The notes under the pieces are model-generated. The model did no database searches and was not told the origin of the DNA. It was given only the letters and a program-made list of their open reading frames with translations. A stretch of 64,000 bases of DNA from positions 123,564 to 187,563 of the forward strand of contig NZ_LWEH01000001.1 of assembly GCF_001635455.1 (NCBI RefSeq), in the 5' to 3' direction. A program made the position numbers and the translations under genes. This document shows positions 1 to 8,874 of this stretch, piece by piece. This DNA comes from Vibrio sp. HI00D65. GTDB lineage: Bacteria > Pseudomonadota > Gammaproteobacteria > Enterobacterales > Vibrionaceae. Position 1 is the stretch's first letter; every line of letters begins with the position of its first letter.

Positions 1-66
1 AATACCGCCATAACGAGAACCGGTATAGAGGACAATAAGCAAAAATAGAAACTCAAAATACAACAT
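1..66 (-). CDS. Partial Dcu-family C4-dicarboxylate transporter, N-terminus only
   Basis: A minus-strand reading frame starts at ATG 66-64 and runs off the left edge after 22 codons. The peptide is very hydrophobic and ends YTGSRYGGI. Spacing and the Gly-Ala/Ser-Arg-x-Gly-Gly-Ile pattern resemble the first helix of DcuA/DcuB anaerobic C4-dicarboxylate exchangers, which move fumarate, succinate and aspartate across the inner membrane. A purine-rich SD-like stretch precedes the ATG. Only the N-terminus is visible, so another transporter family is possible. Confidence 0.5.
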   Translation of the reverse strand, partial: MLYFEFLFLLIVLYTGSRYGGI

Positions 67-488
67 AATCAACCCTACTAAAAATGTGGACTAGGGTTAT
101 TTTGTCTTTATGCTCAATGCGTTACTTATTAGTAGATCACACAATCATTGAGCGTTTTAATGGATTGTTTTTTATAAGATTATGGTCACGATAACAGACC
201 AATAAGTATCAAGAATGTAATTTTTCATTCGAGCACAGCCGCCAGATTGTTATGCATTCTGATGTTCATTGTTTCTGTTAGAACATCAAAATCTATAAAA
301 TTATCCCATAAGATCTTTCGGCTATTAAAACAACATGATGCATATCACCTTCATCGCATAAAAACCAAGTGCCGTGTACTGCCTACAATAAACCTTCTCG
401 TTTTTTCACAAAGCTTTGACTCGCCTATAATTAGTGGCTATGTCAAAATACTTGCCCTCTCGACCACAACACATAAAGAACCACGGAT
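67..488. other. Intergenic region, no gene supported
   Basis: AT-rich spacer between the divergent Dcu-like transporter and the HAD phosphatase, so it should hold both promoters. An 81-codon open frame lies inside it (247-492) but has no recognisable domain or SD and poor coding character, so it is not called. No strong hairpin or known operator was seen. Confidence 0.5.
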
Positions 489-1148
489 ATGAAATTCCAA
501 GCAGCTATTTTTGATATGGATGGCCTACTCCTTGATACTGAACGCCTGTGTATGCAGATTTTTGAAGAAGCATGTCACGCGCAGGGTGTCCCATTTTTAA
601 AGGACGTTTACTTAAGCATCATCGGCTGTAACGCAAAAACTATCGAACAGATCTTTAAAAATGGTTATGGCGAAGATCTTGATTATCCGGCTCTAAATAA
701 TGAATGGCGCACTCGCTATAGCGCGATTGTTAAGAACCAAGCGATTCCGGTTAAAGATGGCGTGATTGAGCTGCTTGAATGGCTAAAGTCGAATGACATT
801 CCAATCGCGGTGGCAACCTCAACTCAACTAGATATCGCAAAGAAGAAGCTTAAGTTAGCAGGCCTAGATTCTTACTTCACTTCACTAAGCACAGGCTGCG
901 AAGTCACTAATGGTAAGCCTCATCCAGAGATCTACTTGCTGGCCGCTGAGCGCTTGGGCGCTGCACCTGAAACTTGTCTTGCTTTTGAAGATTCAAACAA
1001 CGGTATTCGAGCATCGATGGCTGCCAACATGATCAGCTTCCAAATCCCTGATTTAGTCGAACCATGCGAGGAAGTAAAAGCGCTTGGGCACACCATTAGC
1101 CCTTCTCTACATCATGTATTGGCACAGCTTCAACAAGCTGCAGTTTAA
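489..1148 (+). CDS. HAD-superfamily phosphatase (beta-phosphoglucomutase-like, subfamily IA)
   Basis: A 219-aa soluble hydrolase. Motif I FDMDGLLLDTE (residues 8-18) supplies the nucleophile Asp9 and acid/base Asp11. A helical cap follows, then motif II around VATSTQ, the motif III Lys in GKPHPEIY, and motif IV AFEDSNNGI. Length and motif spacing match small sugar-phosphate phosphatases of the YcjU/YniC group. The substrate cannot be told from sequence. It appears monocistronic, with about 180 bases to the next gene. Confidence 0.88.
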   Translation: MKFQAAIFDMDGLLLDTERLCMQIFEEACHAQGVPFLKDVYLSIIGCNAKTIEQIFKNGYGEDLDYPALNNEWRTRYSAIVKNQAIPVKDGVIELLEWLKSNDIPIAVATSTQLDIAKKKLKLAGLDSYFTSLSTGCEVTNGKPHPEIYLLAAERLGAAPETCLAFEDSNNGIRASMAANMISFQIPDLVEPCEEVKALGHTISPSLHHVLAQLQQAAV

Positions 1149-1331
1149 GCTCTCACTGCCGTTGATAATGCTTTTATCAACGTAGACAAGTCTCTATCAA
1201 GCCGAGTCACAGAGTCGGTTTTTTGTTGGTATAGTTTTTATAAAAGATAAAAACTCGCGCTTGAAACTGTTACAGTCGATTTGAAATAAATATTAGGTAT
1301 TAAGCAACATAAGTAACGGAGACAGAGCCGC

Positions 1332-1958
1332 GTGAAGGAAAAGTTTGAAGACCAACTGCTTGATTTTGCACAGCAAGAAATGACACAAGATGCAGCACAC
1401 GACATCAGCCATATAAAGCGTGTCGTCAAAACCGCAAAAGCTTTGTGCGCTCAAGAACAAGCTAAGCTTGAAGTCGTGTTACCTGCTGCTTATCTTCATG
1501 ATTGCTTTACCTTTCCTAAGAACCATCCAGACAGAGCCCAAAGCTCAAAAATGGCAGCAGACAAGGCAATCGCTTTCCTTAAATCTATCGACTATCCCGC
1601 GTCTTATCTTGATGAGATCCATCACGCCATTGTCACCCACAGCTATAGCGCCAACATCACACCGGAGACCTTAGAAGCGCAAGTCGTCCAAGATGCAGAT
1701 CGCCTTGATTCTCTCGGTGCAATTGGTATTGCTCGCTGCCTGTACGTAGGTCAAAGCTTTAACGCTGAACTTTACAACCACGAAGACCCTTTCGCGATGC
1801 AACGTGACTTAGATGACAAGCATTACAGCGTCGATCACTTCTACGTGAAGCTATTTAAGCTCGCTGAAACGATGAATACCGAATCCGCCAAGTTAGAAGC
1901 TAACAAGCGCACCGACTACATGCGTGGCTTTCTTGATCAGTTGGGCGCAGAAGTTTAG
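1332..1958 (+). CDS. HD-domain phosphohydrolase, YedJ-like
   Basis: A 208-aa protein starting with GTG. The metal ligands of an HD domain are visible: His23-Asp24 and His27 near the N-terminus, His56-Asp57 in YLHDC, and a distal Asp in VVQDADRLDSLG. The arrangement matches the YedJ group of HD hydrolases, which act on phosphorylated small molecules; the natural substrate is unclear. The GNAT gene follows 39 bases later on the same strand, so the two may be cotranscribed. Confidence 0.82.
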   Translation: MKEKFEDQLLDFAQQEMTQDAAHDISHIKRVVKTAKALCAQEQAKLEVVLPAAYLHDCFTFPKNHPDRAQSSKMAADKAIAFLKSIDYPASYLDEIHHAIVTHSYSANITPETLEAQVVQDADRLDSLGAIGIARCLYVGQSFNAELYNHEDPFAMQRDLDDKHYSVDHFYVKLFKLAETMNTESAKLEANKRTDYMRGFLDQLGAEV

Positions 1959-1997
1959 TGGCTTAGAAAAAGAGGCTCATGATAAGGAGAGAAGAAC

Positions 1998-2513
1998 ATG
2001 GAAATAAACCGCTTTAAGACATCCGACGCCGACGAGATCGTCACTTGGTTCACATCGCTCGAAGACTACGTGCTTTGGGGAGGGCGAACCTTTGGTTGGC
2101 CATTAGAGGCCGAATCGATTATCAAACGCTCTCAAGAGCCTCAAGTTGAGCTTTATACCTTCTCTGAATCCAGTGCTCTCTCTGAACCGAGTTCAAAAAG
2201 CAATCACACTGAACTGATCGGGTTTATGGAGTTTCAACGTATCTCAGGCAGTGAACTTCGCTTCTGCCGAGTCGCCATTCATCCAAATCAGCGTGGTAAA
2301 GGATTTGGACAGTCCATGATAGAAAGTGCATTAGACTCTGCGAAACAAATCCCAGATGTCACCACTATCAGCTTAGCGGTCTTTCAGCAAAATATCGGAG
2401 CAAAACGTTGCTACGACAAAGCGGGCTTTCAAGTGGTCGACAAAGAACCAAAATGCAAAGAATTCAATGGCAACACCTGGCCTCTGTATCAAATGGAATT
2501 AAAGCTCAGCTAG
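1998..2513 (+). CDS. GNAT-family N-acetyltransferase
   Basis: A 171-aa protein with the acetyl-CoA loop in VAIHPNQRGKGFGQSMI (motif A, R/Q-x-x-G-x-G), followed by the SLAVFQQNIGAKRCYDKAGF segment typical of the GNAT C-terminal half. AAGGAGAG precedes the ATG. The acceptor substrate is unknown. It follows the HD hydrolase closely and may share its transcript. Confidence 0.85.
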   Translation: MEINRFKTSDADEIVTWFTSLEDYVLWGGRTFGWPLEAESIIKRSQEPQVELYTFSESSALSEPSSKSNHTELIGFMEFQRISGSELRFCRVAIHPNQRGKGFGQSMIESALDSAKQIPDVTTISLAVFQQNIGAKRCYDKAGFQVVDKEPKCKEFNGNTWPLYQMELKLS

Positions 2514-2629
2514 CGTGTTTTACTCGGCTTGTTCGTTTTAATTAACAGACTTACTTTAGTTAACAGAATCGTTTTAATTGCCAGATTCGACCCTATATTT
2601 TAGAAAATCGTATTAATTTGGAACCTTCC

Positions 2630-3316
2630 ATGACCCAAGAAAAATTCGACACCATTTATCAACGGGCAGCCCATCGTAAAGGTGGAGCAGCCGAACTCGA
2701 AAAGATTGTTCGAGCACCTCTATCGCAAGCTCAGCTATCACAAATCACCGATGACCGCTGGTTAGCAGCCTTTACTGAAAAGGTGTTCCAATGCGGTATT
2801 TCTTGGAATGTGGTGAGAAAGAAATGGCCGCAATTTGAAGAAGTATTCTTTGAGTTTGACATCGAAAAAATGCTAATGCTACCAAATGAAATGTGGGAGC
2901 AGAAAGCGCAAGACCCGCGTATTATTCGTCACCTCACCAAAGTAATGACAATTCCTGCTAATGCCATGATGATCCACAATGCCAAGCGTGAAGCGGATTC
3001 TTTCTCTCAAATGGTAGCCGACTGGCCTTCAGAACGGATTACAGAGCTGTGGGATTACCTGAAGAAACATGGCAAGCGATTGGGTGGAAATACAGGTGCC
3101 TACACCCTGCGCCAAATGGGTAAAGACACCTTCATCCTGTCTTCTGACGTTGAAGCACACCTGCGAAGTACAGATGTGATCGACAGCGGACGTAACACCA
3201 AGCGAGCTCAGGTTGCTACAAGCAAAGCATTCAATGAATGGCAGCAACAGTCTGGTCGTAGCCTGAGCGAAATTAGCCAGATCGTTGCGTACAGTTGTGG
3301 TGATAATCGCGTCTAG
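2630..3316 (+). CDS. Tag-like DNA-3-methyladenine glycosylase (HhH-GPD fold)
   Basis: About 228 aa. The core FQCGISWNVVRKKWPQFEEVF..FDIEKM matches the substrate-pocket region of 3-methyladenine DNA glycosylase I, which excises alkylated adenine in base-excision repair. The N-terminal Cys and C-terminal His/Cys zinc ligands of E. coli Tag are not evident, so this belongs to a divergent Tag-like branch and its specificity is uncertain. A TTG at 2618 is in frame, but ATG 2630 (MTQEKFD) is the more likely start. It ends CGDNRV. Confidence 0.75.
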   Translation: MTQEKFDTIYQRAAHRKGGAAELEKIVRAPLSQAQLSQITDDRWLAAFTEKVFQCGISWNVVRKKWPQFEEVFFEFDIEKMLMLPNEMWEQKAQDPRIIRHLTKVMTIPANAMMIHNAKREADSFSQMVADWPSERITELWDYLKKHGKRLGGNTGAYTLRQMGKDTFILSSDVEAHLRSTDVIDSGRNTKRAQVATSKAFNEWQQQSGRSLSEISQIVAYSCGDNRV

Positions 3317-3423
3317 TTTTAAGAAGAATGGCTTAAACCCTCAAATTGCACACAGTTCTCAGCAAACTAAATGTTATAAGCCATTAACAAATAAGCGCGC
3401 ATCGCACTTTCATCCGGTGGCAT

Positions 3424-3445
3424 TGTATAGATAAATGTATACAAT
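3424..3445. promoter_or_regulatory. Putative GntR operator pair upstream of the GntR gene
   Basis: The perfect palindrome TGTATACA lies at 3436-3443 (extended form aaTGTATACAat). A one-mismatch copy TGTATAGA sits at 3424-3431, so two sites are 12 bases apart, centre to centre. They lie about 70-90 bases before the GntR start codon, a position suited to autoregulation. The motif recurs before other purine and glyoxylate genes in the window. Assignment to this GntR protein is inferred. Confidence 0.6.
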
Positions 3446-3510
3446 ATAGAGTAATACTGATGAAATACTCTCGACCAACTCGACTCGACTAAACAAGGGC
3501 CCTTATCTCT

Positions 3511-4245
3511 ATGACAGCTCTCAAAAACTCTGTCTCCAAAGGTGTAAAAACAAAAGTAACAGGCCAGACTCAAGACGATGTTGTTTACTGCCATATCTTC
3601 GATGCAATATTAGAACAAAGGCTGCCACCAGCCACAAAATTAAGCGAAGAAGCTCTAGCAGAAATCTTCGGAGTTAGCCGCACAATCATCCGTCGCGCCT
3701 TGCTTCGCCTCTCTTTAGAGCAAGTTGTAGTGATCCGTCCTAACCGAGGTGCCATGATTGCTGCACCAACAGTAGATGAAGCTAAACAGATCTTTAAAGC
3801 GCGCGAAGTCATGGAGCTTGCTATCATAGAGCTTGCCGTTAAACACGCGACTAAAGCTCAGATCGATGAGTGCAGAAAGCTGGTTGCGAAAGAGAACTGC
3901 GCCTTTGAACAAGGCGATTACGGTTCCGGATTGCGACTGTCAGGTGAATTCCATATCAAACTTGCTGAAATGGCAGAAAACGCACCACTGCTCGCTTTCC
4001 AACGCAGCTTAGTCTCACAAACGTCCCTGTTGATCGCTCAATACGAAACCGGTAACCATTCAAACTGCTCTCAAGACGAGCACGAACAGTTACTTGATGC
4101 TATTGAGTCCGGCGATGAAGAACAGGCGGTTGACTTAATGAAAGAACACCTAAGCCACATCCGATCTAAGCTCAACCTAGACAGCAGCACCGGATCAAGC
4201 GACTTGCACGTTGTGTTCTCTGATCTACTCAAAAGCAAATCGTAA
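3511..4245 (+). CDS. GntR-family (FadR/FCD subgroup) transcriptional regulator, probable purine-catabolism regulator
   Basis: A 244-aa regulator. The N-terminal winged helix-turn-helix (about residues 25-90) contains LSEEALAEIFGVSRTIIRRA and the wing RPNRGAMIA. The rest is an all-helical FCD ligand domain (HIKLAEMAENAPL...DEHEQLLDAIESGD). FCD regulators usually bind small carboxylates or intermediates at a metal site. It sits directly before xdhABC-guaD, separated by the MITE-like element, and TGTATACA palindromes occur before its own gene and before the urate, gcl and malate synthase genes. It is the best candidate for the shared regulator. The effector is unknown; a ureide or glyoxylate is plausible. 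Confidence 0.85.
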   Translation: MTALKNSVSKGVKTKVTGQTQDDVVYCHIFDAILEQRLPPATKLSEEALAEIFGVSRTIIRRALLRLSLEQVVVIRPNRGAMIAAPTVDEAKQIFKAREVMELAIIELAVKHATKAQIDECRKLVAKENCAFEQGDYGSGLRLSGEFHIKLAEMAENAPLLAFQRSLVSQTSLLIAQYETGNHSNCSQDEHEQLLDAIESGDEEQAVDLMKEHLSHIRSKLNLDSSTGSSDLHVVFSDLLKSKS

Positions 4246-4258
4246 CAAGCGACCTTTC

Positions 4259-4526
4259 TAGGGCGTGTTGATCTTTCGAGCTGATTTTTGCAGCGAGTCG
4301 CTGGGTATTTATACAAGGCAGAGGCTTTGACGTGTAGCTAGCCTACATGAGAAGCCGCTAACGTAGTAGAAATGACCAGCAAACGCTGCCCGGAGGGTTC
4401 GGCTAAAAGCGTTTTACTCTTTGTTGAGGGAGATTTGCTTAGAATGACTAGGCTACTTCCCCCTCGCCGCGATTAAAACGCTTTTATCTCGAACAAAATT
4501 CAACCACGAAAGGTCAACACGCCCTA
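4259..4526. mobile_element. MITE-like non-autonomous element with 20-bp terminal inverted repeats
   Basis: The left end TAGGGCGTGTTGATCTTTCG (4259-4278) is the reverse complement of 4507-4526 with one mismatch. The 268-bp interior has no open gene. A sub-terminal inverted pair, AAAGCGTTTTA (near 4408) and TAAAACGCTTTT (near 4477), supports a folded element. The outermost TA may be a duplicated TA target, as for mariner/IS630-type elements, but that is inferred. It lies between the GntR gene and the xdhA promoter, immediately after the GntR stop codon. Confidence 0.7.
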
Positions 4527-4752
4527 ACGAACCGCTAGCAATTGTTTGTTACCAACCTTCTTTTAGCAGCTTTTGTTAACAAGACGGGAGAAGTAAGCCT
4601 CTGTGTTTACTTCTCTTTTTTATACCTTACCCACTAGACTAAATAAAAAGATCGATTCATTTTCACCTCTAAATACCACCCACTCAGACCTAAATGACGA
4701 ATTTTCTCTCGTTTACACAATTCCACAATCGCCACAAACCTTGCCTTTATTT

Positions 4753-4854
4753 TGTATACATAGCCAACAATTCATTCACAGCATAAAACTAAACGCCTTT
4801 AGTAAAACCCCATATAAAACATAGCCCTAAAAACAAAACAAGATTGTACACAAT
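4753..4854. promoter_or_regulatory. Two putative GntR operators upstream of xdhA
   Basis: TGTATACA is at 4753-4760. ATTGTACACAAT is at 4843-4854, with symmetric ATTGT/ACAAT arms around a variant centre. Both belong to the ATTGTATACAAT family seen before the GntR gene, puuE/uraH, gcl and malate synthase. The surrounding 4527-4981 stretch holds no supported gene; a 73-codon frame at 4603-4824 is low-complexity and is rejected. Confidence 0.6.
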
Positions 4855-4895
4855 TCCAACCAACACCTTATTGTTGCATTTTTGTAAATAAATAG

Positions 4896-4939
4896 TTGAC
4901 CGCAGGGTCAGGATGGATAATTATTGACCTAGAAGTCAA
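4896..4939. promoter_or_regulatory. Two RutR-like boxes in the xdhA promoter region
   Basis: TTGACCGCAGGGTCAG (4896-4911) and TTGACCTAGAAGTCAA (4924-4939) are tandem 16-bp inverted repeats. They keep the arm sequence and spacing of the E. coli RutR consensus TTGACCAnnTGGTCAA. Their centres are 28 bases apart. They end about 40 bases before the xdhA start codon. A RutR-like TetR protein is encoded at 44729-45337, so a regulatory link is plausible but inferred. Confidence 0.5.
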
Positions 4940-4981
4940 AAAGAATACACATGGAACAATGTCGATTTACAAGGAGGTCTC

Positions 4982-6427
4982 TTGATTACTTTTTTACTTA
5001 ATCAGGAAATAAGACGTGAAGACAATCTGTCGCCGAATATGACAGTGCTCAATTACCTTCGTACCAAGATAAATAAAACAGGTACCAAAGAGGGTTGTGG
5101 GTCAGGTGACTGTGGCGCATGTACCGTCGTTCTCGGTGAAATAGTTGATGGACAACTGCAATACCGTTCGGTGAACTCTTGCCTTACATTTGTGTCAGCG
5201 TTACACGGTAAGCAGCTTATCACAGTAGAAGATCTACAAAACCGAGATAAGTCATTACACCCGGTACAGAAAGCGGTTGTCGATTTTCACGGTTCCCAAT
5301 GTGGTTACTGCACACCGGGCTTCATCATGTCGATGTTTGCGCTTGGTAAAAATAAGCCCGATGCGAGTAAAGAAGACGTCATGGAATCATTGGCAGGTAA
5401 CCTATGTCGTTGTACTGGCTACCGCCCTATTGTTGATGCTGCAATGTCGCTTTCAACAGGCCAACCTTTGATTGATCAATTTGCTGAACTCGAGCGCAAA
5501 ACCATCGAGAAGCTAGAAAGTATTCAAGACACCGAAGCCAACTTACGTCTTGGCCACCTCACTGCTTTTTCCCCAAGAAGTACTGATGAGTTGGCCAAGC
5601 TTTTTCAAGCCCACCCAAACGCTAAGCTGGTCGCTGGCGGTACGGATCTAGCACTGGAAGTAACGCAATTCCATCGTGAGATTGAAACACTGATCAGCGT
5701 AAACCTTGTTGAAGATATGAAGGTATGTGAAGAGACAGACACCGACTTAATCATTGGTGCCAACCTTCCAATCAGTGACTCTTACTCACTTCTGAAGAAA
5801 CACTACCCAGATTTTGGTGAACTGTTACACCGCTTTGCTTCACTGCAAGTACGCAACCAAGGCACCATCGGCGGAAATGTTGCCAATGCTTCGCCTATCG
5901 GTGATACGCCTCCCCTGCTGATTGCGCTTAATGCAAAAATCAAACTGCGCTGTGGTGATGAGTCTCGCATCATGCCGATCGAAGATTACTTCATCAGCTA
6001 CAAGGTGACAGCTCAAAAAGAGAGTGAATTCATTGAGCAAATCATCATCCCTAAACCAGCCAATGACAGTTTTCGAGCTTACAAGCTATCTAAACGATTG
6101 GACGATGACATCTCTGCTGTATGTGGTGCGTTTGATATTCAAGTCGAAGAAGGCAAGGTAACACACGCTCGTATCGCCTTTGGTGGTATGGCTGCAACGC
6201 CTAAGCGCGCAACCCGTTGTGAAAATACGTTATTAGGCAAACCATGGACAGACGCTAATATTAAGTTAGCGATGCAAGAACTGTATAACGACTTTGAGCC
6301 GCTATCTGATTTCCGTGCAAGCCAAGAATACCGTTCATTGTCGGCGGCTAACATGCTGCGTCGTTACTTCATTGAACAACAGAACAAAAACAACCAAATC
6401 GAAACAAGGGTAACGTCTTATGTCTAA
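4982..6427 (+). CDS. xdhA: Xanthine dehydrogenase small subunit (2Fe-2S plus FAD)
   Basis: A 481-aa iron-sulfur and flavin subunit of xanthine dehydrogenase, which oxidises hypoxanthine and xanthine to urate in the cytoplasm. The N-terminal plant-type ferredoxin has Cys39, Cys44 and Cys47 in EGCGSGDCGAC. The second 2Fe-2S domain follows with CGYCTPGF and NLCRCTGYRP. From about residue 190 there is a FAD-binding domain (AGGTDLALE, RNQGTIGGNVANASPIGDTPP). The start is TTG, supported by AAGGAGG four bases upstream. The gene overlaps xdhB by 8 bases, implying coupled translation. It heads an xdhABC-guaD operon behind several candidate operators. Confidence 0.95.
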   Translation: MITFLLNQEIRREDNLSPNMTVLNYLRTKINKTGTKEGCGSGDCGACTVVLGEIVDGQLQYRSVNSCLTFVSALHGKQLITVEDLQNRDKSLHPVQKAVVDFHGSQCGYCTPGFIMSMFALGKNKPDASKEDVMESLAGNLCRCTGYRPIVDAAMSLSTGQPLIDQFAELERKTIEKLESIQDTEANLRLGHLTAFSPRSTDELAKLFQAHPNAKLVAGGTDLALEVTQFHREIETLISVNLVEDMKVCEETDTDLIIGANLPISDSYSLLKKHYPDFGELLHRFASLQVRNQGTIGGNVANASPIGDTPPLLIALNAKIKLRCGDESRIMPIEDYFISYKVTAQKESEFIEQIIIPKPANDSFRAYKLSKRLDDDISAVCGAFDIQVEEGKVTHARIAFGGMAATPKRATRCENTLLGKPWTDANIKLAMQELYNDFEPLSDFRASQEYRSLSAANMLRRYFIEQQNKNNQIETRVTSYV

Positions 6428-8825
6428 ATCAAATTCCTCTGTTCACGAGAGCAATGCGATGACCCACGAAGAGATGGTTGCCATTGCAAAACAAGACCTA
6501 AAAACTGGCGTGGGTAAAAGCGTTAAACACGACAGTGCAGCCAAGCAAGTAACGGGCGAAGCGGTATACATTGATGACCGCCTAGGGTTCCCAAATCAAC
6601 TGCACGTGTACGCACGCCTCAGTACTCAAGCACACGCTAAGATCACTAAGATCGACGTATCACCGTGTTACGAATTTAAAGGTGTGGCCATTGCTATCCA
6701 AGCCAAAGACGTACCGGGTGAGCTGGATATCGGTGCAATCCTACCGGGTGACCCACTGCTTGCTGACGGCAAAGTAGAATATTACGGCCAACCCGTGATT
6801 GCGGTTGCAGCAAACGATCTAGAAACGGCACGTAAAGCGGCACATGCAGCCATCATTGAATACGAAGAGCTACCAGCCATCCTTGATGTTAAAGAAGCGC
6901 TAGCAAAAGAGCACTTCGTGACAGAGAGCCACACTCAACAGCGTGGTGACTCAAAAGCCGCATTGGCAAAAGCGAAACACGTGATCTCTGGTGACCTAGA
7001 GATCGGTGGCCAAGAGCACTTCTACCTAGAAACTCAAATCAGTAGCGTAATGCCAACCGAAGATGGCGGCATGATCGTCTACACGTCAACTCAAAACCCG
7101 ACCGAAGTTCAAAAACTGGTTGCAGAAGTGATTGGCGTACCGATGCACAAAGTCGTGATTGATATGCGTCGTATGGGTGGTGGTTTCGGTGGTAAAGAGA
7201 CTCAAGCAGCCTCTCCAGCGTGTATGGCAGCGGTGATTGCGCACCTGACAGGCAGACCGACCAAAATGCGCCTGCTACGTAACGAAGACATGCAACAAAC
7301 CGGTAAACGACACCCATTTTACAACCAATACACCGTCGGCTTCGACGACAATGGTGTGATTCAAGGAGCAGACATTACCGTTGCAGGTAACTGTGGTTAC
7401 TCGCCAGACTTATCAAGCTCTATCGTCGATCGTGCAATGTTCCACTCAGACAACGCATACTACCTAGGCGATGCAACTGTGGTAGGTCATCGATGCAAAA
7501 CCAACACAGCATCGAACACTGCGTATCGTGGCTTTGGTGGTCCACAAGGCATGATGACTATCGAACACATCATGGACGAGATTGCGCGTTACCTGAAAAA
7601 AGATCCTTTGGAAGTACGTAAGGCGAACTACTACGGCGAAGAAGGCCGTAACGTAACCCATTACTACCAAACCGTTGAAGACAACTTTTTACCTGAGATA
7701 ACCGAACAGCTTGAACGCAGCAGTGACTATCACGCACGTCGTAAAGAAATTGCTGAGTTCAACAAGCAGAGCCCTATCTTGAAGAAAGGTCTTGCTATCA
7801 CACCGGTGAAATTCGGCATCTCGTTTACTGCGACTTTCTTGAACCAAGCAGGTGCGCTTATCCATATCTACACCGATGGCAGTATTCATTTGAATCATGG
7901 CGGTACGGAAATGGGGCAAGGCTTGAACATCAAAGTGGCACAAATCGTTGCACAGGAGTTCCAAGTCGATGTCGAACGTATACAAATCACCGCTACAAAC
8001 ACAGACAAAGTTCCGAACACATCACCAACCGCAGCCTCATCGGGCGCCGACCTCAACGGTAAGGCCGCGCAAAACGCAGCAATAACCATTAAGCAGCGCC
8101 TGATCGATTTCGCCTCTGCACACTTCAAAGTGTCTCCAGAAGAGGTAGTGTTCAAGAACGGCATGGTGCAGATCCGCGATGAGATCATGACTTTTAACTC
8201 ATTTGTTGAACTGGCTTGGTTTAACCAAATTTCGCTATCGAGCACTGGCTTCTATCGCACTCCGAAGATCTATTACGATCACGAGAAGGCGCGCGGTCGT
8301 CCATTCTACTACTACGCCTATGGTGCTTCTTGTTCAGAGGTCGTCATCGATACTCTCACTGGGGAGAACAAGATTCTGCGTGTTGATATTCTGCATGACG
8401 TGGGCGCTTCACTGAACCCTGCGATTGACATCGGCCAAGTCGAAGGCGGCTTTGTGCAAGGTGTTGGCTGGTTGACGACAGAAGAGTTGGTATGGAACCA
8501 ACAAGGTCGCTTAATGACCAATGGCCCAGCAAGCTACAAAATCCCTGCGATTGCTGATATGCCAATTGATTTCAGAACGCACCTTTTGGAAAACCGCAGC
8601 AACCCAGAAGACACAGTATTCAACTCGAAAGCCGTGGGTGAGCCACCTTTCATGTTGGGTATGTCGGTATGGAGTGCATTGAAAGATGCGATTAGCTACG
8701 TGGCCGTTGATGGAGCGATTCCTAAGCTCAACACACCAGCAACGCCAGAGCGTATTTTGATGGCGATTCAGGAAGTCTCTGTAACAGCCCCGACTTCGGT
8801 CGATGCTCAATCCGAAACGGCTTAA
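6420..8825 (+). CDS. xdhB: Xanthine dehydrogenase molybdopterin-binding subunit
   Basis: An 801-aa catalytic subunit that carries the molybdenum cofactor where xanthine is hydroxylated. The glycine-rich cofactor motifs RMGGGFGGKETQA, TAYRGFGGPQGM, HGGTEMGQGLNIKVAQ and KAVGEPPFMLG are all present. The last contains the Glu that acts as base in the xanthine oxidase family. Length matches bacterial XdhB (about 780-800). It overlaps the end of xdhA by 8 bases and is followed 49 bases later by the xdhC start. No frameshift was seen. Confidence 0.96.
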   Translation: MSKSNSSVHESNAMTHEEMVAIAKQDLKTGVGKSVKHDSAAKQVTGEAVYIDDRLGFPNQLHVYARLSTQAHAKITKIDVSPCYEFKGVAIAIQAKDVPGELDIGAILPGDPLLADGKVEYYGQPVIAVAANDLETARKAAHAAIIEYEELPAILDVKEALAKEHFVTESHTQQRGDSKAALAKAKHVISGDLEIGGQEHFYLETQISSVMPTEDGGMIVYTSTQNPTEVQKLVAEVIGVPMHKVVIDMRRMGGGFGGKETQAASPACMAAVIAHLTGRPTKMRLLRNEDMQQTGKRHPFYNQYTVGFDDNGVIQGADITVAGNCGYSPDLSSSIVDRAMFHSDNAYYLGDATVVGHRCKTNTASNTAYRGFGGPQGMMTIEHIMDEIARYLKKDPLEVRKANYYGEEGRNVTHYYQTVEDNFLPEITEQLERSSDYHARRKEIAEFNKQSPILKKGLAITPVKFGISFTATFLNQAGALIHIYTDGSIHLNHGGTEMGQGLNIKVAQIVAQEFQVDVERIQITATNTDKVPNTSPTAASSGADLNGKAAQNAAITIKQRLIDFASAHFKVSPEEVVFKNGMVQIRDEIMTFNSFVELAWFNQISLSSTGFYRTPKIYYDHEKARGRPFYYYAYGASCSEVVIDTLTGENKILRVDILHDVGASLNPAIDIGQVEGGFVQGVGWLTTEELVWNQQGRLMTNGPASYKIPAIADMPIDFRTHLLENRSNPEDTVFNSKAVGEPPFMLGMSVWSALKDAISYVAVDGAIPKLNTPATPERILMAIQEVSVTAPTSVDAQSETA

Positions 8826-8874
8826 AAAGGCTGATATAGAGCTTAGGAAGCGAAGAAGGGATTTAGGAGGACAT

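Noticed and set aside
247..492. 81-codon open frame before the HAD gene
   Set aside because: No domain, no SD and overlap with the HAD start region; probably chance.
4603..4824. 73-codon open frame upstream of xdhA
   Set aside because: It overlaps a putative operator, is low-complexity and lacks an SD.
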